In this document: positions 16,230 to 24,334 of the stretch, piece after piece
Layout: every line of letters starts with the position of its first letter
Numbering within the stretch: the stretch's first letter is position 1
Source of the DNA: Kiloniellales bacterium
GTDB lineage: Bacteria; Pseudomonadota; Alphaproteobacteria; Kiloniellales; JAKSDN01
Direction: 5' to 3'
Length of the DNA stretch: 49,377 nt
NCBI GenBank assembly: GCA_030064845.1
Contig: JASJEC010000088.1
Coordinates: 1 to 49,377 of the forward strand
Program-made: the position numbers and the translations under genes
Notes under the pieces: model-generated
The model's database searches: none
Seen by the model: the letters and a program-made list of their open reading frames with translations, nothing else
Told to the model about the DNA's origin: nothing

Positions 16230-18161
16230 ATGGCAAGGCAAGGCGAGAGGGCATCGGCCAGGCGCGGCGCGCGCCCGCGCCCGTCCGCACGCGGCGACAC
16301 CAAGGTCGCGAAACTGGCGCCGTCCGGCGCCCGGCTTCGACCGTCCGTGGAGGCGGAGGAGGGGAAAGCCCGCCGCGCCGTAGAGCCCTCGGCCGCGCAG
16401 CCGACCAAGTTCCGCCCGGACAGCCGCGTCGAGGACTACGCGCCGGACCTGGGCGCGCGCCAGTTCGACCGCATGGTCCGCGCCGCCCTGGCGCAGGCGC
16501 AGGCGACCTCGCCGGTCGCCCTGACCCTCGCCTTCACCGATCTCGGCGCCAATCTCATGCTCTCGCCGGGCAAGCAGGGCCACATGCTGCGCTACGCCTG
16601 GATCATGGCCGCGCGGCTCGCCGAGTACGCCGGCGCGGCGCTCGGCGGCGGCGCGCCGGAGCCGCTGGTCGAACCGCTGGCCCACGACAAGCGCTTCGAG
16701 GATCCGCTCTGGCGGCAACCGCCCCACAGCATCACGGTGCAGAGCTTTCTCCTGGCGCAGCAGTGGTGGCACAATCTGGTGACCCAGGTCCCCGGCGTCT
16801 CAAAGCAGCACGAGGCCCAGGCGGCCTTCGTCATGCGCCAGCTGCTCGATGTCTGGTCGCCGAGCAACTTCCTGGCGACCAATCCCGTGCTGCAGCGGGC
16901 CACCGCCGAGAGCGGCGGCGAGAACCTCTGGCGCGGATACCAGCACTTCCTGGCGGACTGGCAGGACCGGATCCTGCATCGCAAGCCGGCGCCGGCGCAG
17001 CGCTTCCGGCCGGGCCGCGAGGTCGCCGTCACGCCGGGCCGTGTCGTCTACCGGAACCGGCTGGTCGAGCTGATCCAGTACAGCCCGCAGACCGAGCGCG
17101 TGCACCCGGAACCGGTGCTGATCGTGCCCGCCTGGATCATGAAGTACTACATCCTGGACCTGTCTCCGGAGAACTCCTTCATCCGCTACCTGGTCGAGAA
17201 GGGCCACACGGTATTCTGCCTCTCGTGGCGCAACCCGACGGCCGAGGACCGGGACCTCGACATGGACAGCTACCGGCGCCTCGGCGTGATGGCCGCGCTT
17301 GACGCGGTCTCGGCGATCGCGCCGGACCGGGGCATTCATGCGGTCGGCTACTGCCTCGGCGGCACTCTGCTCGCGGCCGCCGCCGCCGCCATGGCGCGCG
17401 ACGGCGACCGGCGCCTGGCGAGCATGACCCTCCTGGCCGCCCAGGTGGACTTCAGCGAGGCCGGCGAGCTCAGCCTTTTCATTGACGACAACCAGGTTAG
17501 CTATCTGGACGACCTGATGTGGAGCCAGGGCTTCCTCGACAGCAGCCAGATGGCCGGCGCCTTCACGCTGCTGCGCTCGAACGATCTCTTCTGGTCGCGC
17601 ATGATCCACGACTACTTCCTGGGCGAGCGGACCAACAAGAGCGACCTCATGTCGTGGAACGCGGATGCGACGCGCATGCCCTATCACATGCACTCGGAGT
17701 ATCTCCACGCCCTGTTCCTGGAGAACCGCTTGGCGCGCGGCAAGTACCAGGTCGAGGGCCGCCCGGTCGCCTTGACCGACATCGAGGTTCCGCTCTTCGC
17801 CGTCGGGACGGCGAAGGATCACGTTGCCCCCTGGCGCTCGGTCTACAAGATCCGTCTGCTGACCGACACGGCGGTCACCTTCCTGCTGACCAGCGGCGGG
17901 CACAACGCCGGGATCGTCACGCCGCCCGGCCATCCCCGGCGCATCTACCAGGTGTCCACGGTCCACGACCACGAACGCTACGTCGATCCCGACCGCTGGC
18001 GGCTCGAGACGCCGGTGAACCAGGGCTCGTGGTGGCCGACCTACCAGGCCTGGCTGGCGGAGCATTCAGGCGAGCCCGTGCCGCCGCCGCCGACCGGCAA
18101 TCCCGATGCCGGCTATCCGCCGCTCGACGACGCGCCCGGCAGCTACGTGCACCAGAGCTGA
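16230..18161 (+). CDS. phaC: Class I-type poly(3-hydroxyalkanoate) synthase
   Basis: Polymerises 3-hydroxyacyl-CoA into storage polyester. The 643-aa product has a basic, probably disordered N-terminal extension (residues 1-~65), the PhaC N domain, and an alpha/beta-hydrolase domain. That domain has the lipase-like box GYCLGG (nucleophile Cys375), Asp530 in GTAKDHVAPW and His558 in SGGHNAGI. WRNP and PAWIMKYYILDLSP are further PhaC signatures. It is ~50 residues longer than many class I enzymes because of the lead. The ribosome binding site before ATG 16230 is weak (GAGGCGGG). No phasin, phaA, phaB or phaE is nearby. Confidence 0.93.
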   Translation: MARQGERASARRGARPRPSARGDTKVAKLAPSGARLRPSVEAEEGKARRAVEPSAAQPTKFRPDSRVEDYAPDLGARQFDRMVRAALAQAQATSPVALTLAFTDLGANLMLSPGKQGHMLRYAWIMAARLAEYAGAALGGGAPEPLVEPLAHDKRFEDPLWRQPPHSITVQSFLLAQQWWHNLVTQVPGVSKQHEAQAAFVMRQLLDVWSPSNFLATNPVLQRATAESGGENLWRGYQHFLADWQDRILHRKPAPAQRFRPGREVAVTPGRVVYRNRLVELIQYSPQTERVHPEPVLIVPAWIMKYYILDLSPENSFIRYLVEKGHTVFCLSWRNPTAEDRDLDMDSYRRLGVMAALDAVSAIAPDRGIHAVGYCLGGTLLAAAAAAMARDGDRRLASMTLLAAQVDFSEAGELSLFIDDNQVSYLDDLMWSQGFLDSSQMAGAFTLLRSNDLFWSRMIHDYFLGERTNKSDLMSWNADATRMPYHMHSEYLHALFLENRLARGKYQVEGRPVALTDIEVPLFAVGTAKDHVAPWRSVYKIRLLTDTAVTFLLTSGGHNAGIVTPPGHPRRIYQVSTVHDHERYVDPDRWRLETPVNQGSWWPTYQAWLAEHSGEPVPPPPTGNPDAGYPPLDDAPGSYVHQS

Positions 18162-18216
18162 GGGACAAGTTTCTCCAGCAGGATGATGTAAAAGGCCTAG
18201 AGCCCTTGATCACGGT

Positions 18217-18290
18217 CATCCTTCGACAGGCTCAGGATGAGGATAAGTACATGAAATATATCGCCCTCACCCTGAGCTTGTCGAAGGGTG
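18217..18290. repeat. Inverted repeat of the TTCGACAAGCTCAGGGTGA type
   Basis: Left arm 18217-18243 (CATCCTTCGACAGGCTCAGG...) and right arm 18264-18290 (CCCTCACCCTGAGCTTG...) are near-complementary, with a ~20-bp AT-rich loop. This is a dispersed repeat seen widely in Proteobacteria. It follows phaC by 55 bp and may act as a terminator. Confidence 0.75.
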
Positions 18291-18325
18291 ATGGTCCCGG
18301 CTGAGCACTTCTTCAGCAGCCTCCT

Positions 18326-18357
18326 GGAGCAGATCCATCAAAGCCGGCGGATCCGCT
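18326..18357. repeat. Degenerate CTAG-family palindrome remnant
   Basis: GGAGCAGATCCATCAAAGC followed by CGGCGGATCCGCT resembles the outer ends (GAGCAGAT...ATCCGCT) of the elements at 7571 and 15045, but most of the stem is missing. It lies just downstream of the minus-strand gene ending at 18368. Confidence 0.5.
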
Positions 18358-18367
18358 ATAGAAGCGG

Positions 18368-19303
18368 CTACTCGGTGCCGGTGATCGTGACGCTGCGCAG
18401 CGCGTAGTCGCCGCCCGAATTCACCACCGCGAAGCCGTCGAAGGGGTCTCGGAACCGGCGGTCGGTCACGTTCATGACTTCCTGGCCGTCGAGCCTGACG
18501 ATCATGAGGCCCGCCGGATCGCGGGTCCATTCGATGGCATGGACCTGCCCGTCCTCCAGCTCGAGCGGCTCGCCGTAGATCTCCACGGTCGAGACCATGC
18601 CGCGCGGCGAGATGCTGTTGAGCTCCAGGGACGGTCGGTCGCCGGACCGGTAGGCCAGGCGATAGCCGGCCGCGGCCGCGTCGCCTTGATAGGGGCCGAA
18701 TTCGAAGCGGGGATTCGACACGCCCTCCAGGGCGCGCGCCGTCAACTCGAGACGCAGAGCGAAGGCGTTGGTGATCGTTACGGGCGCGATCACGGCGGCG
18801 ACGCCCGCGGCCTTCGGTGCGGGCGCCGTCTCCTTTTCCTCGAGCGCCTGCTTCAGGATCTCGCCGAAGAGCCGCTTGACCGCCTCCTCCTCTGTGACCG
18901 CGGGTTCCTGCTGCGCCCCGGGCCGGCCCTCGATCACCGAACGCAGGCCGTAACGCCAGTCGATCAGGAATTCCCCCGCTGTGACCTGCCAAGGCGGCGA
19001 CGGCTCCGGCGCGCGGCCGGAGAAGTCGTCGCTGAACAGCGGTCTGCTCCAGGGATTGTCGTAGCGGCCGATCGTCCGGCGCAGCTCGCGCAGGAACCAG
19101 GGGTCGATCAAGCGTTCGCGCTCGCCCCGTTCCAGCTGCACCTCGAGCTCGTCTATCAGGCCCTGGAGCCGCGCCCGGTCGCCTGACGGCGGCTCGGCGA
19201 GCGCGGGCCGGACGGGGGCGGCAAGTCCCAAGACCAGCGCCCCGATCCCCAGGGCCACGATCCGTTTACGCGGGGACATCATCAGCGAGAAAGCGAGATC
19301 CAT
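18368..19303 (-). CDS. Unrecognised exported protein with jelly-roll-like C-terminus
   Basis: No family recognised. The 311-aa product has a likely signal peptide (RKRIVALGIGALVLGLAAP..ALAEP, residues ~11-37), then a charged helical stretch (~40-85: LIDELEVQLERGERERL). The region after ~90 begins FSDDFSGRAPEPSPPWQVTAGEF and ends with DGQVHAIEWTRDPAGLMIVRLDGQEVM and FAVVNSGGDYALRSVTI, the strand pattern of laminin-G/concanavalin-like domains. An acidic linker rich in Glu/Lys/Ala lies at ~130-165. The ribosome binding site is poor at ATG 19303; ATG 19282 is an alternative. Last gene of a three-gene leftward group. Confidence 0.75.
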   Translation of the reverse strand: MDLAFSLMMSPRKRIVALGIGALVLGLAAPVRPALAEPPSGDRARLQGLIDELEVQLERGERERLIDPWFLRELRRTIGRYDNPWSRPLFSDDFSGRAPEPSPPWQVTAGEFLIDWRYGLRSVIEGRPGAQQEPAVTEEEAVKRLFGEILKQALEEKETAPAPKAAGVAAVIAPVTITNAFALRLELTARALEGVSNPRFEFGPYQGDAAAAGYRLAYRSGDRPSLELNSISPRGMVSTVEIYGEPLELEDGQVHAIEWTRDPAGLMIVRLDGQEVMNVTDRRFRDPFDGFAVVNSGGDYALRSVTITGTE

Positions 19304-19393
19304 CTTTCAGACTTTGCGACGTTAGCACGCTTCCCGGCGCTTTGCCTCCGATGCGACGCGGATCGCCGACGGCGCGGGACGCCCGCGCTCAGG

Positions 19394-19819
19394 TCACACG
19401 ACGACCCGCTTCACCAGCGAGATGATCTTGACGATGACGCCTTCGGCCTTGTTGATCGTGCTCGTCAGCTTCTTGAGGCGCTTGGTGATCCGCTCGATCT
19501 CTCCCGCGTCCTCGCTCAGCTGATTGGCGAGGACGTCCAGTTGCCCGGCGGCATCGACGATGGTCGGCAGGTTGTCCAGAAGCTCGACCCGGTGCCGGGC
19601 CAGGAGGCCGATCAGTCGCCCGGCCGCGTCCCGCGCCTCCTTCAGTTCCGCCAGGCTGGTTTGCTTGGCCTGATCATCGCCGTCGCGCAGCTCGCGCTGC
19701 AGCTGGGTCACCCGGGCCTGGGCAGTGGTCTGCTGTCGGAGGAGCTCTTCGATCTTGGCGCCGGCCTCGGCGCTGCGGCGCTCGATCGCCGCTGCCAGCT
19801 CCGCTCGCGTGTCGGTCAT
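19394..19819 (-). CDS. Unrecognised 141-aa coiled-coil protein
   Basis: Cytoplasmic, with no signal peptide. Nearly all predicted helix: residues ~5-75 carry heptad-like Leu/Ala spacing (AAIERRSAEAGAKIEELLRQ, VTQLQRELRDGDDQAKQ), then a short hydrophobic middle (RLIGLLARHRVELLDNLPTIV). The end (KLTSTINKAEGVIVKIISLVKRVVV) is amphipathic and could bind a membrane or partner. GGAG precedes ATG 19819. It starts 17 bp after the stop of the upstream lipoprotein gene, so they are very probably cotranscribed. No assigned function. Confidence 0.75.
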   Translation of the reverse strand: MTDTRAELAAAIERRSAEAGAKIEELLRQQTTAQARVTQLQRELRDGDDQAKQTSLAELKEARDAAGRLIGLLARHRVELLDNLPTIVDAAGQLDVLANQLSEDAGEIERITKRLKKLTSTINKAEGVIVKIISLVKRVVV

Positions 19820-19836
19820 GGCAAGGAGTCCTCTCC

Positions 19837-20832
19837 TCAGTTATCCGCGAGCGCGGTCTTGGCCGCGCGCGCCGCGTTGAACAGGTCCATGGCGGCGGCG
19901 ATTGCGGGAGCCAGATGCCGGTCCGGTTCGTCGAAGGCTTCGATCAGCGCCCGGTGCGCTTCCGGCAGCTTCGTGAAGGGGGCCGCCGGATCACCGCTCA
20001 AGAGCGTCAGGAGCCGGCCGTGTGCGGCGACGGCGTCGTCCGCCTTGGTCACGTAGGCCGACGCGCTCGCTTCGTTGACCGCGTCCAACCGCTTGAGGAG
20101 CGTCTGCTTGGCCGCGTTGACCGACTCGAACCGCGCCGCATAGAGCACCCGGACCACGCTCGCGGAGCCCTTCTCGATCCAGGGCTGCGCCTGGGTCGCC
20201 GCCTCCTTTAGCGCCTCCGTGCGCCGGTTCTCCAGATAGTAGAAGCTCGCCTTGGCGACGAAGGCCGTCACCAGCCCCAACTCGGGGAGCGTCGGCGCCT
20301 TCTCGTTCGCCGCGGTGGCCGCGCTGTTCGCCAGTGAGGTCATGGCGTTCCCCAGATCCTGGACCGATTGCTCGAAGCCCGCCTGATCGGCGGTGACGGC
20401 GACCCGGTCCAGAGCGGCGGCATAGTCGGCCACCGAGGTCGCGAAGCGGCTGGCGTTGCGCATGGCCGCGCGGGAGTTGAAAAGCGGCGCGAGATCTTCG
20501 TTGTCGGGCAAGAGCAGGCAGGAGTCCAAGAGCGCCTCCGGCAGCGGCGCGGGCTGCTGCTTGCCGGCTTCCAAGTTGAAGGCAACGATCGCGGCGTCAC
20601 AGCCTGGCGCGAGGCTCACGATTGGCCTTTGATCGAGCAGAACCTCCCGGCGCAGGTCCTTGCGGACGTCGCCGGCTTCCTCGACGCGCGCCGTCATGTA
20701 GGCCGAGGTCTCGGCGGTCGCTTTCTTGAAGGCTTCGACTTCCGGACGATAGGTGGTGGGTGTCACGCAGCCCGAGAGCGCCGCGAACAACAGGACGGAG
20801 GATAGGCCCGCAAGCAGGCGATCAAAGCGCAT
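19837..20832 (-). CDS. Unrecognised 331-aa lipoprotein
   Basis: The N-terminus MRFDRLLAGLSSVLLFAALSGC is a clear lipoprotein signal (lipobox LSGC, Cys22), so the protein is membrane-anchored facing the periplasm. The mature part is mostly Ala-rich helix with an early VSLAPGCDAAI stretch and a second Cys in LLDSCLLLPD. No catalytic motif is evident. GGGGGAAACC precedes ATG 20832. First gene of the three-gene leftward group 20832-18368; the set suggests a lipoprotein, a cytoplasmic coiled coil and an exported beta protein working together, which is inference from layout only. Confidence 0.78.
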   Translation of the reverse strand: MRFDRLLAGLSSVLLFAALSGCVTPTTYRPEVEAFKKATAETSAYMTARVEEAGDVRKDLRREVLLDQRPIVSLAPGCDAAIVAFNLEAGKQQPAPLPEALLDSCLLLPDNEDLAPLFNSRAAMRNASRFATSVADYAAALDRVAVTADQAGFEQSVQDLGNAMTSLANSAATAANEKAPTLPELGLVTAFVAKASFYYLENRRTEALKEAATQAQPWIEKGSASVVRVLYAARFESVNAAKQTLLKRLDAVNEASASAYVTKADDAVAAHGRLLTLLSGDPAAPFTKLPEAHRALIEAFDEPDRHLAPAIAAAMDLFNAARAAKTALADN

Positions 20833-21065
20833 TATCGGTTTCCCCCTCGAAAACTCACGAATCCGTGAAGAATCCTTCAGCCGCCCCGACGGTCTCGTCG
20901 AAATGGGCGAGAGGGACGGGAGCGCCGGAATTGCTTGCCCGGTCCGACGCTCACCGGACGGCGTCAGCCTAGAGGTTTATGTCGCGCGTGACGACTCCCG
21001 CTTTGGTCGTATCGGGCTTTCGCCGTCGCGCCCGGCCGAGAAACCCGAGGCGAGGCCGCTCCAGG
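20833..21065. other. Intergenic region upstream of the lipoprotein operon
   Basis: Together with the repeat at 21066-21152 this forms a 316-bp gene-free stretch between the three-gene leftward group and the small lipoprotein gene. It should hold the promoter of the leftward group. No RNA gene, conserved frame or clear operator was seen. Confidence 0.5.
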
Positions 21066-21152
21066 TTTCGCTCGACATCAATTTGTTGGAGCAGATTCAC
21101 CAGATTTGTCGGATCGCCTCTGGCGATTCCGTCAAACGCGGATCTGCTCTAG
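21066..21152. repeat. CTAG-family palindromic element, partial copy
   Basis: Palindrome 21089-21149 (GAGCAGATTCACCAG...CGCGGATCTGCTC) is almost identical to the second hairpin at 7650-7710, including the inner GTCGGATCGCC / GGCGATTCCGTC arms. The preceding GCTCGACATCAATTTGTTG corresponds to the end of hairpin one plus the spacer; the rest of hairpin one is missing. The terminal CTAG (21149-21152) overlaps the stop codon of the small lipoprotein gene. Confidence 0.82.
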
Positions 21153-21364
21153 CGTCCGCCGCCGCGGCCCCGGGTCGAGGGGCGGTAGCGCGACCATCTT
21201 TCCTCGACGCAGGCGGCAAAGCGCTCCGAACCCGCGTCGATTCCAGCCGCTTGGCACTCGGCTTCGAAGCGGGCCTGCGTGCTCTCGGTACCGGCACAAG
21301 CGGCCACCAGCAACAAAACGCCGAATGCCAGGCCGATTCTTCGGAGTGACGTTGCGATCGTCAT
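21149..21364 (-). CDS. Small 71-aa lipoprotein
   Basis: Reading from ATG 21364 (preceded by GGGAGGAAACC, an excellent ribosome binding site) gives MTIATSLRRIGLAFGVLLLVAAC, a lipoprotein signal with lipidated Cys23. About 48 residues follow with two further Cys (EAECQAAG, FAACVEERW) that may form a disulfide, ending in an Arg/Gly tail STRGRGGGR. The TAG stop belongs to the CTAG end of the adjoining palindromic repeat, so the tail may be shaped by that insertion. It lies 38 bp downstream of htpX on the same strand. Function unknown. Confidence 0.75.
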   Translation of the reverse strand: MTIATSLRRIGLAFGVLLLVAACAGTESTQARFEAECQAAGIDAGSERFAACVEERWSRYRPSTRGRGGGR

Positions 21365-21402
21365 GGTTTCCTCCCTAAAGGCGCGCTCAGGTGCCGTGAC
21401 GC

Positions 21403-22278
21403 TCAGCCCCAGGGGCCGCCCGCCGCCTGGCCCATCTCCTGCGCCATGCGGCGCAGCGCGGCGACCCGGTTGGCCGTGTTGGGGTGGGTCGAAAAGAGGT
21501 TGTCGACCTTGTGCGCGTGCAACGGGTTGATGATGAACATGTGGGCCGTCGCCGGGTTGCGTTCGGCCGCGTCGTTGTCGATTCGCTGGGCGGCGTTCTG
21601 GATCTTCTCCAGCGCCGAGGCGAGCCAGAGCGGCCGGCCGCAGATTTCCGCGCCGACCCGGTCGGCCTCGTACTCGCGCGAGCGGCTGATCGCCATCTGC
21701 ACCAGCGCGGCCGCCATCGGCGCCAGGATCGCGACCAGCAGGACGCCGACGAAGCCGAGCGGCGAATTGCGGTTGCCGCCGAAGAAGAGCCCGAAGTTGG
21801 CCAGCATGGAAAGCGCGCCCGCGATCGTCGCCGTGATCGTCATGGTCAGGGTGTCGCGGTTCTTCACGTGGGCCAGCTCGTGGGCCATCACCCCCGCGAC
21901 TTCTTCGGAGCTGAGCCGGCGCAGCAGGCCGGTGGTCGCCGCGACGGCCGCGTTCTGCGGGTTGCGGCCCGTGGCGAAGGCGTTGGGCTGATCGTTGTCG
22001 ATGATGTAGACCTTCGGCATGGGCAGGCCGGCGTTGTCGGCCAGCTGTCCGACCAGGGCGTGGAGCTGCGCCGCCTGCCCGCCAGACCGCGAGTCCACCT
22101 CGCGCGCGCCGTACATGCTCAGCACCAGCTTGTCCGAGTTCCAGTAGGCGAAGGCGTTCATGGCGACGGCGACGCCCAGGGCGACGAGCATGCCGACCTC
22201 GCCGCCGATCATGAATCCGACCGCCAGGAAGAGGGCCGTCATCACGGCCAGCAGCACGCCGGTGCGCAGGGTGTTCAT
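21403..22278 (-). CDS. htpX: Membrane zinc metalloprotease HtpX
   Basis: M48 family inner-membrane protease for quality control of membrane proteins. The 291-aa product has two N-terminal membrane segments ([36 protein letters not shown]) and the zinc motif HELAH in [16 protein letters not shown]. Two more hydrophobic segments follow ([30 protein letters not shown]), then [11 protein letters not shown] with the third ligand Glu. The tail [26 protein letters not shown] is typical. AAGGAGAG precedes ATG 22278. It is divergent from the SDHAF4 homologue at 22384. Confidence 0.96.
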   Translation of the reverse strand: MNTLRTGVLLAVMTALFLAVGFMIGGEVGMLVALGVAVAMNAFAYWNSDKLVLSMYGAREVDSRSGGQAAQLHALVGQLADNAGLPMPKVYIIDNDQPNAFATGRNPQNAAVAATTGLLRRLSSEEVAGVMAHELAHVKNRDTLTMTITATIAGALSMLANFGLFFGGNRNSPLGFVGVLLVAILAPMAAALVQMAISRSREYEADRVGAEICGRPLWLASALEKIQNAAQRIDNDAAERNPATAHMFIINPLHAHKVDNLFSTHPNTANRVAALRRMAQEMGQAAGGPWG

Positions 22279-22383
22279 CGCTCTCCTTCCGCCGTGTTCC
22301 CGTGCCCAAAAGAATCCAGGTGGGCTCGGGCGGAAGGCCCGTCAAGCCTTGGCAGAGGCCGGTGCCATCGCCATATCTGCTTT

Positions 22384-22617
22384 ATGAGTAGCTCCTTCAA
22401 GCGACACGATATCAGCCCAGCCCCCGCGGTGCCCGGATCGGAGAAGAAGCCGGGCCCGCGGCCGGTGAGGACGGTGCCGGCGGGTAAGGCGGAGAAGGCT
22501 GAGAAAGTGTCCGCTCAGAACAAGCCCGAGTCGAAGAAGGAGATCGGCGGCCCGAGCGGCCCCGAGCCGACCCGCTACGGCGACTGGGAAGTCAACGGCC
22601 GCTGCATCGACTTCTAG
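22384..22617 (+). CDS. SDHAF4-like succinate dehydrogenase assembly factor (DUF1674)
   Basis: A 77-aa protein whose last ~25 residues (KKEIGGPSGPEPTRYGDWEVNGRCIDF) carry the signature of the DUF1674/SDHAF4 family, which in eukaryotes helps the flavinated succinate dehydrogenase subunit mature. The first ~50 residues are Lys/Pro/Ala-rich and probably disordered. ATG 22384 is the start; the frame is open far upstream but antisense to htpX there. It shares a 105-bp divergent spacer with htpX, a common alphaproteobacterial neighbourhood. Confidence 0.88.
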   Translation: MSSSFKRHDISPAPAVPGSEKKPGPRPVRTVPAGKAEKAEKVSAQNKPESKKEIGGPSGPEPTRYGDWEVNGRCIDF

Positions 22618-22657
22618 GCCCAAGACTCGCGGGTCCTAACTCTCGTTCAACTCTTTC

Positions 22658-22769
22658 TGTCATGCCCTGACTTGATCCGGGCATCCAGGGTTTGTTGGCG
22701 TTGGCCTGCGGTAGCCCTGGATGCCCGGGAGTGCGGAGCACTTGGGCTACGCCCGCCCGGGCATGACAA
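22658..22769. repeat. TGTCATGCCC...GGGCATGACA inverted-repeat element
   Basis: Ends TGTCATGCCC and GGGCATGACA are exact inverted copies. Inside, GGGCATCCAGGG and CCCTGGATGCCC form a nested inverted pair. This dispersed repeat type is common in Alphaproteobacteria. It fills the gap between the convergent SDHAF4-like and GNAT genes and may act as a bidirectional terminator. Confidence 0.85.
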
Positions 22770-22793
22770 GTTAAAGCTGGGCACTTTTTCTCT

Positions 22794-23492
22794 TCAATCC
22801 GGGCTCGCCGTCAGCGCGCTCAACGCCTGTTTCTGCCGCCCCTCTCCATCGAAATTCTCGTCCGCCAGCCAGGTCCCGTAGGCGGTCCTCAGGCGCGGCC
22901 ACTCGCCGTCGAGGATCGAGTACCAGGCCGAATCCCGGTTGCAGCCCTTGACGACCAGGTGCTGGTAGAAGATGCCCTCGAAGGTGAAGCCGAGGCGCAG
23001 CGCGGCGCGCCGCGACCCCTCGTTGAGCGCGTTGCACTTCCACTCCATGCGCCGGTAGCCCAGGTCGTCGAGAGCGTGGCGCATCATCTCGTAGAGCGCC
23101 TCGGTCGAGGCCCGGGTGTTCTGCAGCGGCGGCGAGAACCAGATATGGCCGATCTCGATGCTGCCGTGGGCCGGCACGATGTTGAGGTAGCTCGCCATGC
23201 CGGCCGCGCGGCCATCGGACTTGTCGCGAATGGCGAAGAACAGCGGGTCGGCCGAGGCGGCGCAGCCCTCCAGCCAGTCGGCAAAGGCGGTCTCGCTGTC
23301 GAAGGGGCCGTAGGGCAGATAGGCCCAGAGGGCGCGGGCCTCATCGTCGGCGTGGGCCAGGGCATAGAGCTCGGACCCGTGCCGCGCGGGATCGACCGGC
23401 TCCAGGAGGACCGAGCGCCCCTCCAGCGGCGCACGCTCGGGGCGGGCGCCGCTCGGCAGGCGATCGAGAGTCCGGCCGGATACCTGTCGCAT
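22794..23492 (-). CDS. GNAT-family N-acetyltransferase (RimJ/RimL-like)
   Basis: The 232-aa product has the layout of the RimJ/RimL branch of GNAT enzymes: GRSVLLEPVDPARH at ~26-40, FFAIRDKSDGRAAGMASYL, IEIGHIWFSPPLQNTRASTEAL (acetyl-CoA-binding region, though without the standard RGxGxG) and YRRMEWKCNALNEGSRRAALRLGFTFEG. Acceptor unknown; relatives modify ribosomal proteins or small amines. TGAGGCG precedes ATG 23492. It begins 8 bp after the amidotransferase stop, so they form an operon divergent from the MocR regulator. Confidence 0.88.
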   Translation of the reverse strand: MRQVSGRTLDRLPSGARPERAPLEGRSVLLEPVDPARHGSELYALAHADDEARALWAYLPYGPFDSETAFADWLEGCAASADPLFFAIRDKSDGRAAGMASYLNIVPAHGSIEIGHIWFSPPLQNTRASTEALYEMMRHALDDLGYRRMEWKCNALNEGSRRAALRLGFTFEGIFYQHLVVKGCNRDSAWYSILDGEWPRLRTAYGTWLADENFDGEGRQKQALSALTASPD

Positions 23493-23500
23493 CGGTCGCC

Positions 23501-24232
23501 TCAGGCCTCGACCATGAGGGCCATGAAGTTGTCATAGATCCGGCGGGCATTGGCCTTGAACCCGGCCATGTGGCGGTCGGCCTCCGCCTTCATCTTCGGC
23601 AGGGCGCCGGGCCCCAGGCTCCTTTCAAGGGCGGCCTCGTAGGCCGGAATGCCGCCCCACTCCTCGACCGTCGTCTCGGTCAGCTCGACGTGGTACTGGA
23701 TGCCGAGCGCCCGGTCGCCCCAGGACAGGGCCTGGACCCGGCAGGCCGGCGAGGCGGCCAGGATCTCGGCGCCCTCGGGCGGCTCCAGCACCTCGGCGCC
23801 GTGCCACTGCAGGCAGGCGTGTGTCTCGGGCAGCCCGGCGAGCAGCGGCGAGCGCCGGCCGGCTTCGGTCAGCGCGACCTCCATCACGCCGATCTCCGGC
23901 TGGGCCGCCTTGCCGACCTTTCCGCCCAAGGCCTCGGCCAGAAGCTGATGACCCAGGCAGAGTCCGAGAAACGGCATCTTGCGTTCCGCCACCGCGCGGC
24001 GGATCGCTTCCTTCTCCGGCTTCAGCCAGGGGTGCTGGTCCTCCTCCCAAACGTCCATAGGGCCGCCCATGACCCAGAGCGCGTCGTAGCCCTCGAGCGG
24101 CGGAATGGCCTCGCCCTCGTCGAGCTCGACGGCGTCCCAGGCGACGCCGTCGGCGGCCAGGAACTCCCGGAAGACGCCGGGATGCTCCAGGGCGATATGC
24201 TGGAAAACCAGGATGCGCGGTTTCGACTCCAT
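23501..24232 (-). CDS. Class-I glutamine amidotransferase-like protein
   Basis: The 243-aa stand-alone GATase domain shows the nucleophile elbow FLGLCLGHQLLAEALGG (Cys ~93) and the catalytic His-x-Glu in GIQYHVELTETTVEEW. The N-terminus has VFQHIALEHPG and WVMGGPMDVWEED. This resembles proteins annotated GMP synthase-like or gamma-glutamyl hydrolases such as PuuD-like enzymes; no synthetase domain is attached. First gene of a two-gene operon with the GNAT protein and divergent from a MocR regulator, so a role in nitrogenous compound breakdown or modification is likely but unproven. Confidence 0.88.
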   Translation of the reverse strand: MESKPRILVFQHIALEHPGVFREFLAADGVAWDAVELDEGEAIPPLEGYDALWVMGGPMDVWEEDQHPWLKPEKEAIRRAVAERKMPFLGLCLGHQLLAEALGGKVGKAAQPEIGVMEVALTEAGRRSPLLAGLPETHACLQWHGAEVLEPPEGAEILAASPACRVQALSWGDRALGIQYHVELTETTVEEWGGIPAYEAALERSLGPGALPKMKAEADRHMAGFKANARRIYDNFMALMVEA

Positions 24233-24270
24233 GGCCTGCCCCTTGCCGCCGATTTGCGGGCCAGTCTAAG

Positions 24271-24323
24271 GTACAAGTGGAGCGGTCGAAAGATCCGCTT
24301 TTGGCCTGTTCGTAGAACCACTT
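24271..24323. promoter_or_regulatory. Candidate MocR operator in divergent promoter
   Basis: In the 102-bp spacer between the divergent amidotransferase and MocR genes, AAGTGG (24275-24280) and its inverse CCACTT (24318-24323) lie 43 bp apart, about four helical turns. Between them is a second inverted pair AGCGG/CCGCT. MocR-type regulators commonly autoregulate from such spacers. The assignment rests on position and symmetry only. Confidence 0.45.
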
Positions 24324-24334
24324 TGCACTGCTTC

